NCBI RefSeq assembly: GCF_019649055.1
Contig: NW_026570273.1
Span: forward strand, 682,001 to 746,000
Source: Paramacrobiotus metropolitanus
Taxonomy: Eukaryota > Tardigrada > Eutardigrada > Parachela > Macrobiotidae
Length of the DNA: 64,000 nucleotides
Reading direction: 5' to 3'
Shown here: piece after piece, positions 35,880 to 47,715 of the stretch
Numbering within the stretch: the stretch's first letter is position 1
How the letters are laid out: each line of letters starts with the position of its first letter
The notes under the pieces: model-generated
The model's input: the letters and a program-made list of their open reading frames with translations, nothing else
Database searches by the model: none
Told to the model about the DNA's origin: nothing
Translations under genes and position numbers: made by a program

Positions 35880-37009
35880 GATTTTCGAAATTCGTACTAT
35901 TATTAAAAAAACTCAGGGAACTCCGCACAATCCAATTATCGAAACAAAAACAGAAAATTTAAAAGAGATAAGTATAATAAAAGCGTTCCGGCGTTTGGAC
36001 AAATAACAAAAAATCTTCTTGACTTCAAAAGTTTTAGGCATGTGTAAACTGGCGAGCCTGTAGCTATTTTTCATGAATGCGACTTGAAATTCAAGAACAA
36101 GAATTGCCTAAACTGGGTTAAGTCATCTGAAAAAACGGTTTGTATCTCATATTTTCTGAACGCCAAAGGTGGGATGAATGAACCTTAAAGCTCTTTATAA
36201 ACGCTTACTTGTATGGCAGCTTCAGTGTCTCTCTTAACGTAGCAGTGCATACTTTCTTGTATACCGGGTATACCGCTACCAAGATGTATGGTTACTGGTG
36301 ATGAGACTCGCTGAAATTTTCGGCACGTTTTGGTCAAAGGCACCAGGTTGTAATTAAAGGCCCAAATTTATGGCAAGGCCTACAGCCTCGACCGCTTGGA
36401 ATTTTTCAAAACGGATTTCACATTCTCTTTATAGTTTTTTATGTTCTTCATGCTCATTATCAATTTGATAAGTATGACTTTTGCATAAGTCGAAATATTT
36501 TGGAATTTCAGCAAACGAAATGCAGATTCAGAATCAGCTTAGAATTTTACTACGGCTTTCTTTCTGTGAAAAGCTTGTAGCCTTTATGGATCGTCCGCAA
36601 ATCACTCCCACACGTTTACAACTTGATAGCCCTTTCGGCTATTGCATTTCTTTTGTCTTTCGAGAAACATAAAGGAGGTGTGACGGCAAAAAAAGTACTA
36701 CATTTTTCAACGTTGAGTATCATCACCAGGGTTTATCCCTTATACCCAATTAGGCAGTTGTTACCCTTCATTCAATCATAATCATGAGACTTCAACAATT
36801 CGGCGGCTTAAGCCGCATGAGTTTATACTTTTCTACCACTTTTGAAGCCTGGCAGTATTCAGACGCCGGTGAGAAGTTTTCCGCATTTCCGTGCAGTTAC
36901 TTGTGTTTCCAAAATTTATATGGAGGAATTGTGCATCTCCCAGGTTGTTCTATGTACGGTCGCTGTAAAATTCTCTTGGTTGTCTTCGAATAGGCTTTTT
37001 TGTTTATTA
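35880..37009. other. Intergenic upstream of CUB protein A
   Basis: Should include the promoter of CUB protein A (minus strand). Short open frames on the plus strand at 36481-36672 and 36784-36993 have no splice context. No repeat identified with certainty. Confidence 0.3.
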
Positions 37010-37240
37010 CTGAGACAGGAAGCGGGTAGATGCTGGCAGCCCATTCGATGTCTCCATTCGCCGGCCTGACGTCAAACGCGGCGTTGAAGTGGCCGTGTGC
37101 GGGCACAGGACACCGGTGGGCCGATGCGCTGTCGCCTGTCAGGGTGCGGTGCTGCCCACAAATTTATTTATGATAGTCATGAAGGTTTTGTTGATTCCAC
37201 AGGCACAAAGTGTATTCCGTATATTATCCCGAAAATCTCT
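37010..37240 (+). pseudogene. Decayed copy of CUB protein A exon 1
   Basis: The plus strand here aligns with the second half of exon 1 of CUB protein A over about 220 bases: agcccattcgatgtc, gcggcgttgaagtggcc, gggccgatgcgctgtcg, ttgttgattccacaggcac and aagtgtattccgtat all have close counterparts. Recognisable residues include KWPCAGTGHRWADALS against KCPCAGTGQRCADALS. At least one cysteine is lost and frames no longer agree across the block. The copy ends at a MITE (37243). It is inverted relative to the intact gene, so it looks like an inverted duplication broken by the insertion. Confidence 0.7.
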
Positions 37241-37242
37241 GG

Positions 37243-37388
37243 TACTGTAATGACACAGGTTTAAGGAACGTAGGGGAGGCGTGGTCAGCGCACCCGGACC
37301 GTCGGTCTCTTTGATCTTGAAACGGGCCGACGACTCGTGTGCACTCCCCGGCCCCTGGAGCGTTCCTTAAACCTGTGTCATTACAGTA
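37243..37388. mobile_element. Foldback MITE, TACTGTA family, copy 2
   Basis: The 28-base tip tactgtaatgacacaggttt plus aaggaacg is matched exactly in reverse complement ending at 37388. Inner arms (ggggaggcgtg, ccgtcggtctctttga) pair imperfectly. The design and centre match the copy at 34991-35141. It starts three bases after the decayed exon ends. Confidence 0.8.
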
Positions 37389-37585
37389 TGTGTTTAGTGT
37401 AAGACCTTTCCATTTTCACTCATCTCATTTTTCAATGGTACTGGAGCTCACTCGAGGCAATTCTGCGGTGAACAACAAGGTCAACAACAAAGTGACAGCA
37501 TAAATCCTTCTCGCGCGGTCAAGCCACCCAATTTAATCAACAATAGTTTAGCTCCGAATGAAAACGAGTTCGTCAATTTGTTCGT

Positions 37586-39306
37586 TCATGCTGTTCCATT
37601 GCCGGTAATTGGAACGTAGCAGTAGTTCTGTCCCATCTCATCCGTTCGGTTGATGGCATATTCGATTAAGCTTCCCAAACAGCCAATCATCTAAACAGCA
37701 GCCAAAGAGGTGCTTTAGTAACAGCTGCATGCTTTGCGTTAACATTTCAAAGAATCTCCCAAAAATCTCAAAAACGCACCACAACAGCGACAACATACCA
37801 GCAGGAGAACCTTTCGATCGAATTCACAGAAAGTTCCTATAGCAAACCCTAAAGGTCGCTCGGAAGCCGATAAGGTCCTCGCCAACGTGGTAAAACGATG
37901 ACTATCATTGGTTTGTAACGCAGGCTACAATATCACACACGCTTCATCAACTCACGAAAAGCTCAGTTCATGTATTTCCGCGGTATTTTTGAATCTGCAA
38001 TCACTGTAATGAATGTCGAACAGCGCTGACCTTACTCTTGTGTACGTTGAGCGGATGGTTGGCGATTTCTTCTATTCTTTCCAAAATCCGGTGATGCTGA
38101 AAATAAATATATAATGCAGCCAAACCTTGCAACAACGAAGTTCACGCCTTATGTGCACTATGTACGCGGAAATGAATGTGTCGCAAATTATCGATAAGGT
38201 TACAAACCGCAGTGCCGGGCGTTGAATCTAGCACATTTGTCGCCACTAAGAGATCGGCTTTAAAATCTTTGCACCCTATTTGGCGTCTGTCAGTCAATAA
38301 TTTTTGACTTTTAAAATTTCCTTTAAATTTTGTGCGGTTCGAAGTCTCAAAATCGGGCGACTTCACTGAACACGAAAGGTTCGCAAAACTGTGGGCAGAA
38401 AAATTTGCCGCCGCTGCCATTTTCCGTTTTCAGTCGTGATTGCTCCTTTTCGCGCTCGTTCTAATTTTGCAATACACTGCTTACCTTGTCTCCAACCCAG
38501 CCCATTTGTATATGCAGACACATTAACTGCGCGACAGCCAGCACAATCTGATCCACAATGAAAATCGTATCATCAATCAAGCTGTTCGGATCCTGTGTAG
38601 CGAATCCCGCCACCAAATCCACCACTCGCACAATGTACGCACCGCTCTCCAAAAATAATGTCACCATGTAGACCAACAGCATATTTCGAATCAGCAACCG
38701 ACTTTCGTTAAATCGCGTATGGAACTCCAAATACTTGTGCAGAATACTGAACGGATTTTTCGTTGGTGCTTCCAGTGCCGCATACAGTGCATCCATCTCC
38801 CATCGCGCATGGATGCACACCACAACAAAAAAGCTGAGATACACATAGGCCGTTATATAAGACAAGGCGCCAATGTGATCATTGACCACCATAATGTACG
38901 CGGGAATGGTGAGGAAGGAATAAACTACGGGCGGCAAATACTCTGCGCTGTCGGTAAAAATAAACTGCGCGATCCAAAGAGGAACCAGCAAACTAAACGT
39001 CAAAACAAGGAGCAAAAGAAAACCGCGTAAACATGCGCTTCTTGATTTTTGCCACAGGTTTTGGGCGAACGCGTGTATTTTCCTAAATTTAATGCATGTT
39101 AGCAGTAGTAAACCCGAGGCCCGGAAATGGCAGATTTGTGTCTGGCAGAAGCTGAGCAAACGGAGGAATCTGTTTTCCGACGGCATATTGGCCACTCTCT
39201 CTATGTGGAAATTGCGCAGATCGGTCAAGTCGACAATAAAGAGAAAGACGAAGGCGGTCGTCCAGAAGTACAACAAAAAACGAATTACAGTGACCACAAA
39301 CGCCAT
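37586..39306 (-). CDS. Gustatory-receptor-like seven-transmembrane protein A
   Basis: Exons 39306-38485, 38096-38031, 37924-37799 and 37690-37586, all phase 0, give 372 residues, typical of invertebrate Gr proteins. Exon 1 holds several hydrophobic segments (FLLYFWTTAFVFLFIVDL, GFLLLLVLTFSLLVPLWI, AYVYLSFFVVVCIH, NMLLVYMVTLFLESGAYIV). Exon 2 encodes HHRILERIEEIANHPLN. Exons 3-4 encode SASERPLGFAIGTFCEFDRK then VLLLMIGCLFGSLIEYAIN, which matches the layout of the conserved C-terminal Gr signature (GFFxxD, a helix, then TYxxxxxQ), though the tyrosine-glutamine pair is not kept. Expected role: ligand-gated chemoreceptor channel in the sensory membrane. Copy B lies 980 bases upstream on the same strand with the same exon structure. 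A distant seven-transmembrane family not related to Gr is the alternative. Confidence 0.8.
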
Positions 39307-40285
39307 CGCAAAACAAGAAACTTGCTATGCTGCTTAGATTTGTGTCGTTATACGACATAGAAAACTGTTGTGTTATGTGAAATTGCTGGTTTTTCTGCGT
39401 GCATCCTGCTGCTCCCGGTCTGCTATGGACAGCTTGATTCAACGTTGAAGATAAAACCAACAATAAATGCAGTTGCGTACATATGGTTTCCGGTTACCTA
39501 GAGCTCGACATAAATGATCAGTATCTGTATAAATAATCCATGAATTTCGATCCATGCTATTCACAGAGTGCTTGTACGAGTATAACGATAATGCTAGATA
39601 AACATAGGAAATTAAAGGGCACCTTAGTACGTAGTACGTACGTAATATACAAGGCACCAGCATTCAGGTGTTCCCCACTTAAACGCCGCTTTGAAAGTCA
39701 GGCTGAAGTACAATGTTTTATGTTTCAAAGGCGGCATCGAATGGGTTGCCCTTATTTTATCAGTGACAATCTACTCCATCAGTAAACACAAAATGGAGAA
39801 ACGTATTTGAAGCAGAAAAGAGAAACAAAGCCAAGGGAATTTTACAACGGCTTTACATCACCGATATTGGGAAATGGAAAAGGCATGCTTTTTAGAAAAC
39901 ATCGAGAATTCCGCACTTTCCTATCATCAGAACAACAACGTAAGACTTAGTAGATTAAGCGAAGGATGTCTATCCGGCTTTAGAATAACGTCATCTGGCT
40001 TTGTACAAACAGATCAATAATATACAAGTTGGACTGCCGCGGGAAAGCCGGTTTAATCGACGGTTTGCTGCCTAATTCGAACAATGGACACAGCGATGAA
40101 AATCCATTGTATCCCATGGAATCATTTTCTTACACTGCTAGCACTCGAAAATACTCGCAGCTCAGCGGAATATCGAGGTCCGCAAATCGGTGTTTGCATA
40201 CCCCTATCTCTCGCGCTGCGGATAGATTAAAGAGTTCTAATGAACTAGGACGAAACGAAGAACTGGCGTTGACAGTCCGTGCGAT
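39307..40285. other. Spacer between the two Gr-like genes
   Basis: Contains the 3' region of copy B and the 5' flank of copy A. Short plus-strand frames at 40029-40322 overlap the last exon of copy B in antisense and are not credible genes. No other signal. Confidence 0.35.
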
Positions 40286-41869
40286 TCATGCTGTTGTTCC
40301 ATTGCCGGTAACTGGAATGTAGCAGTAGTTCTGCCCCATCTCATCCGTGCGGTTGATGGCAAATTCGATTAAACTCCCCAAACAGCCAATCATCTAAACA
40401 GCAGCCAACGAATTTCTCCTTGCAGCAGATGCACGCATAATGTTAAGTTTCACGGAGTCCAGTAAAAGTTTCAGAAAGTTATCACAAAAGAAAACGTACC
40501 AACAAGAGAACCTTGCGATCGAATTCACAGAACGTTCCTACCGCAAATCCCAACGGTCGCTCCGAAGCCGATAATGTCCTTGCCAAAGCTATACAGCGGT
40601 TTCCAGCATCGGTGGACAAAGCATCCTGCAGTATGATAAGGGTGAGAGCATCGACTACTAGTGAGTGCACAATTCAAATTCAGAATCTGTGATCACTCTA
40701 ATAAAAGTGGAAAACAGCGCTGACCTTTCTCGAATGCATGTCGATTGGAATGTTGCCAATATCGTCTATTTTTTCCAGAATCCGGTGATGCTAAAAATAA
40801 ACACATATTTAGTATTTACTTAGCCGAAAAAGCAACAAGAAAGGCCACAGTCACCACACATTATCTGTATACGCAGTACATTCACGGAAGCTTATGTGTT
40901 GAAAACTACCGATAAGATTAAAATTGCAGCATCGCGTTGTGTCTAATGAATAGGCAGAAAAATTTGTGCAGCTGCCATTTTCTGTTGGTGCAGCGACTGC
41001 TTCGTTGGTCTCCGCCCAGCAAAAATTTGTGACAACTTGTTTACCTTATCGCCAACCGCGCACATCTGCATATGCAGACACATTAACTGCGCGACAGCCA
41101 GCACAATCTGATCCACAATGACAATCGTATCATCAACCAAACTTTTCGGATCCTGTGTAGCAAATCCCGCCACTAAATCCACCACTCGCACAACATACGC
41201 GCCGCTCTCCAGAAACAACGCCACCATATACACCAGCAGCAGATTCCGCATTACCAACCGGCTTTCGTTAAATCGCGTATGAAACACCAAATACTTGTAC
41301 AGGATACTGAACGGATTTTGCTCTGGCGATTCCAGTGCCGCGTGCAGTGCCTCCATCTCCGAACACGTTATGATGCAAACAACGACGAAATAGCTAAGGT
41401 ACAGATACGCCATTATATTCGCTAATCCACCAATTTCATAAATATTGATCACCATAACGTCAGCAGGAACGGCGAAGAAAGAATACAGGATCAGAGGCGC
41501 ATCGGATCCGCTGTCGGTAAACATAAGCTGCGCGATCCACGAGGGAATCATTCGACCAAACGACAAAACCAAGAACAGGATAAAACCGCGTAGAAATGCC
41601 TTCTTTGACATTCGCCACAGGTTTTGCGTGAACGCCGCTATCGTGTTGAATTTAATGCAGGTAAGCAGCAGTAAACCTGAAGCACGGAAATGGAAGATAT
41701 GCGACTGGCAGAAACTGAGTAAACGTAGGAATTTGTTTTTTGACGGCATATTGGCTACGGTTTCCAGGTGGTAATTCCGTAAATCCGTCAAGTCGACAAC
41801 GAAAAGAAAAACGAAAGCGGTCGATAAAATGTACAGAAGAATGCGAACCATTGTAGTTAAGAACGCCAT
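40286..41869 (-). CDS. Gustatory-receptor-like seven-transmembrane protein B
   Basis: Exons 41869-41045, 40790-40725, 40625-40500 and 40393-40286 encode 374 residues, phase 0 throughout. It is a tandem paralogue of copy A: VFLFVVDLTDLRN, NMPSKNKFLRLLSFCQ, ASGLLLLTCIKF, NPFSILYKYLVFHTRFNESRL and DQIVLAVAQLMCLHMQM are near-identical, while the first extracellular or loop region around residues 110-150 (MFTDSGSDAPLILYSF) differs most. Exon 2 reads HHRILEKIDDIGN, exons 3-4 SERPLGFAVGTFCEFDRK and MIGCLFGSLIEFAIN. Introns sit at the same codons as in copy A, which supports both models. Likely a chemoreceptor with a different ligand. The duplication seems moderately recent, as non-coding flanks (for instance 40300-40400 against 37600-37700) still align. 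Confidence 0.8.
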
Positions 41870-43588
41870 TGCAAAATATTATACGCTGTAATTAAAGTAT
41901 TTGGTTGCATAGAAAAGAGACCGCTGTTTTTATGTAGTTTCCTGTTTTTACGCGGATGCATTGCACCTGCTGCGCACTATTAGACTATTTGATGCAATGA
42001 ATGCAAACACTGATTACCGTTTCCTGCTTTTTGCATTTTGATCATGGCAAGCTCTTAACAATTGGTTAGCGTCTGTGCAAATAATCCATGAATTTTGAAT
42101 GCTTATTTTGCGAGGTTGATTAACGAAAATAAGAAATGTTATCTCGGCGGCTCTGTGTACGTCGTAGATTATTAGAACAATATGACGCGCACAGTTCAAA
42201 CCCATACCGGATGCATTCTGACCTGGTGTGCAAACATGTTGTTAGTTTACGCGTTATTAAACGTATAACGCAGATGCAAGAGTCGGCAGGACGTCATGTG
42301 GCGAATTACAAAAATAAATTATCCCCGCCAAAAATTTTGCGGAATCATCCGGATTTTGTTTGCGTGACGGTTATCCAGGAATATAAATTCAAGTACAAAT
42401 AAAAGCTATTGCATTTACCTGGAGTTTCTTCACAAAAATGCTGTAATTACCGGCATTAACAGTGCGTGCGCGGACAGCAGCAAAATGTTTTATTGCTGAC
42501 GCATCATTCGATCATTTGGTGGCCGTAAGCAAAATTTGCAAAACAATTCATTTTATATTCCTTTTTCACCTGCATTTGCATTCGACCCACGGAACCAACG
42601 AAACAATAAAGTAACCAACCCGAAAACTTTGTTGTAGCATTTATGTTTTGCGTTAGTGCATTAATAGATAAGTATGTAGTTAAAGTTAATTATGCATAAT
42701 ATTAAAACATGCGGTGTCATAAAACACTGAACAGCGTCCATGTTCTCCTAGCGGAAAAATGTGCAACGTGCATACAATAGCAGATGGAAATTCCACAGGA
42801 AGAATGACTGCGACAAGCGTCAGTTTACCAACTGTGTTGAGCGATCACAGTATATAACAGTAATGATATTATTACCATTCCCGGGTCGCGAGCATAATGC
42901 CGTCATTATCCGCTGCATTAGATTTCTGAACTTGTTTATACCACACGCAACCGACCGTGAAGCGTCTTTAAGACGATCATCTCTGACAGGTTTGTCGTCG
43001 GCCCATCGTCCAACTCGTGCGGAAATCATTTTTGTCCAGCTGGTTACATTTCTGTTGATCAATACGCCAATTTGTCTATAATGCTCCGCGTGCTGATTAA
43101 AATAGGCACGATGATTGTCGAGCGTATAGTGGGCACATGCCGTGTCAACTGAACCGTTCAGGAAATCAGGCACGTCAATAAGGTCATGGTAACAGTTTTT
43201 CATACATATGACGGTTCCGGGTGGTAATCGATCCCGTCACCCTCGCTCATTTCACGGCGCTCTTAAAGAGAAGCTCATATTTCTCCATGCTGATTATTTT
43301 CGCTGCATTGAACGAAAAGACTGGTTTCTTGTATCGCTGCTCTGAAAATTAAGCCGGGCGTTTTCAAGATCCATCGGAGTCCCAATGCACCTGTAAATAT
43401 TGCAAAGGACTAATGTGTTCACTATTTAACGAGCGCCGCTGTGAAGTTGCCGCTACCTTTACCAGGAAAATGACCGTTTGCTTTTGATACATCTATTCTA
43501 AACTTGCCGTACCTTAAGAATAACGCTAGGTGTGCCAATTAGTTTTTACCGGTCACCCTGCCCACGTCGTTTTCGGGCAAATTGCACC
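41870..43588. other. Intergenic, no supported gene
   Basis: A 127-codon minus-strand frame at 42820-43203 is the longest here; it shows no domain I recognise and no splice or promoter context. The final hundred bases should hold the promoter of the GPCR gene. Nothing else is supported. Confidence 0.3.
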
Positions 43589-44987
43589 ATGATTAGCCGC
43601 TGGATCGCGGATGATGGCAATGTGACTGGCAATTGCACCGACTGCTCTGTTGCGGCTGTATCGCGATGGACGTTCGCTCCCGTATTCCTGGCGGCTATTA
43701 CAGCGCTGACATTGCTTCTGAATATTGTGGTGCTTGCTTTCTTCCTTTTCTACAAACACCTTCGAACACTCTTCGCGATTTATATTATTGCGCTTCTACT
43801 TGGCAAGTCCATACAGTTAAATATTAATTCTGTGTTGTCTGGTAAAAAATTTACACGGCCGTATTATTCGACTTATAGTGAAGTAGTACCAAGCTTAATA
43901 ATTATTAATTGCAAAATGTATTTGCACCTAACTCATTGGAATACTTACTTAAGAATCAGCTGTATAAAATCTAGCTGATGATAATGGATTTATTATAGTT
44001 TTGACTTATAATGGGTTTATTACCTGCTTAAATCAAAAAATTAAAAAAAGAAAAAAATTAATAAATATATAACACCTCGCTTCTAATTTCTAATAAATAT
44101 TCATGCTGTATTTCTAGTTCGTAAAGTGATTAATAATTTACAAGTACTAAATCGGCAGCTAAATGCATACCGGAAATGACGTATTCTTTGATTTTATTTT
44201 AGCCAATGTGATCTTCTGTTTAACCAATAACTGGATGGTGGTGCTGGACCAGACCAGTCCTCAATGGCCACTTTCCAAACCGGCCTGCACACTGCACATG
44301 TACGCCGCCTGGGTCTTCGAAGGGGTCGCCATGCACGTGCACGTCGTCATCACGCTCAACCGCATCTGGGCCATGTTCTTCCCGCATTCCTACCGCACCA
44401 AGCACCGTGCCGGGGCCGCTTTCCTGATGATCGGTCTCATGGTCCTCTACGTCCACATCATCGGGCTTCCCGGAGTCCTACTGGACGCGGCGTACTACCG
44501 GGTCCCGGACGTATGCAGTCTCAACACCAACGAGCTCCTGGTGTGGGACGCCGTAGTGATGATCGTCGTTTACCTCGGTCCGATCTTTTTCATGGCTGGT
44601 GCGTACCCGTTCCTGCTGTACCGGTATTTACACAGGAAGCGGGTAAATCTCAGCCCGGTGTCGATGGATGTCAAGCGGATGACGATGCTGCAGTCGTTCG
44701 CCGACGGGCACACGCCGACGCTGAATGAGAGCCGGGGGAACGGCCGCGCGCAGGATCAGAAGCGCGGGTTCCTGGTGTTGACGGTGTTAACGATTAGCGT
44801 GGTGATTTGCTGGACGCCGCTGCAGATGTATTTCACTGTGGCGGTGTTTGTAGATGTGGATCTGCCGGTGCTGCGACAGATTGCCTACGTTATGTACTCG
44901 CTACAGGGCGCGCTGGACCCCGTGCTAGTGGTGCTGACCATGAAGGAACTCCGACGGACGATGAAACGGTTCTTCTGTTGCAGTTAA
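43589..44987 (+). CDS. Rhodopsin-like (class A) GPCR 1
   Basis: Exons 43589-43802 and 44203-44987 encode 332 residues. The intron uses a GC donor (CTTG|GCAAGT) and TTTTAG acceptor; the paralogue has a GT donor at the same codon and phase, which confirms it. N-terminal NVT and NCT are glycosylation sequons. Seven hydrophobic segments start near residues 29, 60, 107, 143, 185, 255 and 290. Cys100 before helix 3 and the Cys in VCSLN form the usual disulfide pair, and CWTPLQ (helix 6) fits CWxP. The DRY motif is replaced by NRI (124-126) and NPxxY by DPVLV. Expected role: plasma-membrane receptor coupled to G proteins, ligand unknown. A stretch of the third intracellular loop (VDMKRMTML to GRAQDQK) is longer than in GPCR 2. 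Confidence 0.88.
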
Positions 44988-45550
44988 TCGCATCTAGTGG
45001 CGGCTGCTTGATTAAATTCTCTATACATATGTACAAGTACGTACAGTTTTCGTGCTAGAAAGATTCTTTGTGACTTCCTGAAAGGTAATAAAGTTGAGGA
45101 TTTATACTCAGTCAGCCGAATACGCGTACCCTAAATTACGTATTTCGTAATACTTTGAATATCGATTTGGACAACATAAAGAAAATTTTATTAGCATTGT
45201 TAAATAACAAAGGCACGATTTCTTGCTTTGCGTCAAGCTCCCGTGCAAGAATTGCCAAAACTAGCCACCATCAGAACATGGAAAGGTTCCCTGAGACACG
45301 CCACTGAAAATTAACCCACCCACTTAATTCGGAGAAAAACTGGTCGTTTCATTCGATGGCGCTGCACAGTGCACAGTCATCAGTGTTTGTCACTGTTTTC
45401 TTGTTTAAAATTATGCACGCTGTACTTCTGGTAATAAAATTTTGTCTGAGAGCCTCGATCCTGCGAAAGAATAATTAACACATAAGTAAGTATGGAAACG
45501 TTAGCATAATCAAATGAAAGCGTTGCTACTATAAAAAGATTTAATGAAAA
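44988..45550. other. 3' flank of GPCR 1
   Basis: AT-rich, with an AATAAA-like signal near 45088. No coding frame or repeat before the Helitron that starts at 45551. Confidence 0.35.
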
Positions 45551-47715
45551 CTAGTAGACCCCGCGCAAATTGCGCGGAGTAAACAATGCAATGGACAAAT
45601 CACAAAAAAAAATCGCAGAAATAAAACTCGTAACTGCAGGTTTGTAAATATATCGTATGTGAACTCATAACTGCAGATTTTATGAACGATGCGTATAGTA
45701 GGATTTTATTATACGCAAAATACACAACAATGTCCCTGCACACTGCACAGTTGATGTCACTTGATGATAATAACTACTGGAAAATTTGCCTAACCGTTTA
45801 ATTGACTGCAGAATGGCCTAAAACCTGATATGCGAATTTTTAAAGTTGTTTTTCTCACAAAAACGTAAATTTTTTTGTTTCCAATCTGTTTATTTCCAGA
45901 TCAGTCGCCATCAGCTAAATTTCGTGCAGCTGATACATAGGGACCCTGTAATTTATTAAAACTTGTTTTCCTCTTTTTCTCACCATTCTGAGCTTTCTCA
46001 ACGCATCCGACAACAATTTACTGAAGCCCTTTACATCCCAGTTTGACCGCTAATGCACCACTGCTGCTGCCCTTCAACAATCAGTGCAATAATAAGTGAT
46101 AAATTAAAACAGTAATAGTCACATTTTTTACTATTACTTTGACCACAGAACAAAGTTAAACCACTTTAATTAAATAAGGACAAAAGCATTTCGTTGTATG
46201 TCCTTCTCCGCTGTTAGCACTTTCTAAAATCGAAGACTGTACGCGAAATTTCTTGCATGTTTGCTGCTTCGCGAGCTCCAGCATCTCGGCGTTGCCTACG
46301 GCTCCGCCTTCTGTGACAAAATAATGAAGGTATTTCAAGTTTCCCAAAAATTCTCTTGTTCTCAGTAGTCGCTGGTCAATAACGAAGCATACCTTGCTTA
46401 AGGATTTGGCCCGGTACATAGCACCACATTTTAGTATCTGTTCGAAAACTTCCACTTTCGCGCACTCCCAAACCCCTTTTTGCTTTGGTTTGCGACATAT
46501 TGCAGCAAGATGATTTGTAATTTGTATACATTGGCGTGAAAAGCGTTTGAGCGCGCAACATCCGGTTCGGGAGTTATGGCTGTATGAAAATAACGCACAT
46601 ATCTATATGCATGAAATGGTTTTTTCACGGAGCCACAGTTCTGGCATTGTTTTCACATTTTAAAATGAATTAAAAAATTTTAAAAATGGTGTAACGGTGG
46701 TTCGGTGTAAAGACGATCTCCATGGCTATGTGCACTTACGTGCAAAATTTGAAAAGGATCGGTCCATAATGAGACTTGTGGTAGACCTGAATTATGCATT
46801 TAAACTTTTTGGAATTTTTTTACCCTCATAACTATGCAACCGGATGTTGCGCGCGAAAACGTTTCACGCCAATGGATACAATTATTCGGCTCACAGTATC
46901 AAAAAGCAACCCAAGAAAGGGTTTGGAAGTGCGCGAAAGCAAATATTCCCGTCCATATACACGAATTTAGTATTATGTACCGGGCCAATCCCTTAACTGC
47001 AATTCTCGCCTAATGACTGCCAAGCATTCGCTCAAATGTGCAGCTGCCAGCTGGCTGTCCTTTAAATCAGCACATTACACGCAGTTCCGCCTTTCTGGAA
47101 CATAATTTTCCACAGAAAAAAAATTTGAAGTACTCGCAGGTCTGTAGTTTTTTAACTTCAACAGCAAATCAGTACCAATGGCAACCACCCGTGGAAGCGT
47201 GGCAGCTTTAAGCGGGTCGAAACACTACGACGAATGACAGCGCCTTGGGAAACAGTTTTGAGCAGTTTTAATGTTTGAAGACCTTCGTATGTGTTCTTCC
47301 TCAAATCATTTTTTCTTGATGCCAAATCTTGATGCCAAAACTGAATAAAAAATCGATAAATTCGTTCAAGACCACGGAATATCACGTGGTCGTGATTCCA
47401 GAATAACAAAGTTTTCCCAACTCTAACTTGTAAGTTGGTCAATTGACTCAATTCGTTTTGGTTGCCGAGACAGTGGTGGGGTGGTCGGTTTTGCAGTGGT
47501 GGATTCTTAACTGTTCCCATAGGCTTTCTATGTTAACGTTTTTGCAAGTTTTCTTTCAAACGTTTGTTTTTTCTCAAATTCGACTTTTGCTGGCAAATCT
47601 GTACGTTAAGGGCTATCGAACGACTTATAGACATTGGAGTTTGGTTGAGTGCAGCGTTAATGCATCGATGACACACACGGAATTTTGTTAAGGCTTATCC
47701 TTTTATTTATATAGA
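45551..47715 (-). mobile_element. Non-autonomous Helitron, copy 2
   Basis: On the minus strand it begins A|TCTATATAAATAAAAGG at 47715 and ends ccgcgcaatttgcgcgggg, tctaCTAG|T at 45551: TC start, 16-base hairpin about 10 bases before a CTAG end and insertion between A and T. Ends and 5' subterminal region match copy 1 (23808-25713). The middle of the element carries an inverted pair of a dispersed repeat (see 46360-46990). No replication-helicase frame is present in its 2.2 kb. Confidence 0.82.
46360..46990. repeat. Inverted pair of a dispersed repeat (CCGGATGTTGCGCGC family)
   Basis: The minus strand at 46600-46380 and the plus strand at 46835-46990 both read ccggatgttgcgcgc, then cacgccaatg, then gtttgg(g/a)agtgcgcgaaag and tatgtaccgggccaa. 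Related pieces lie at 52150-52260 and 56200-56700. At 56200-56700 the same head-to-head arrangement occurs, so the basic unit may be an inverted-repeat element of about 500-600 bases. Confidence 0.6.

Noticed and set aside
42820-43203. 127-codon minus-strand frame as a gene
   Set aside because: No domain, signal peptide, splice site or relative in the window; one frame of this size is expected by chance in 64 kb.
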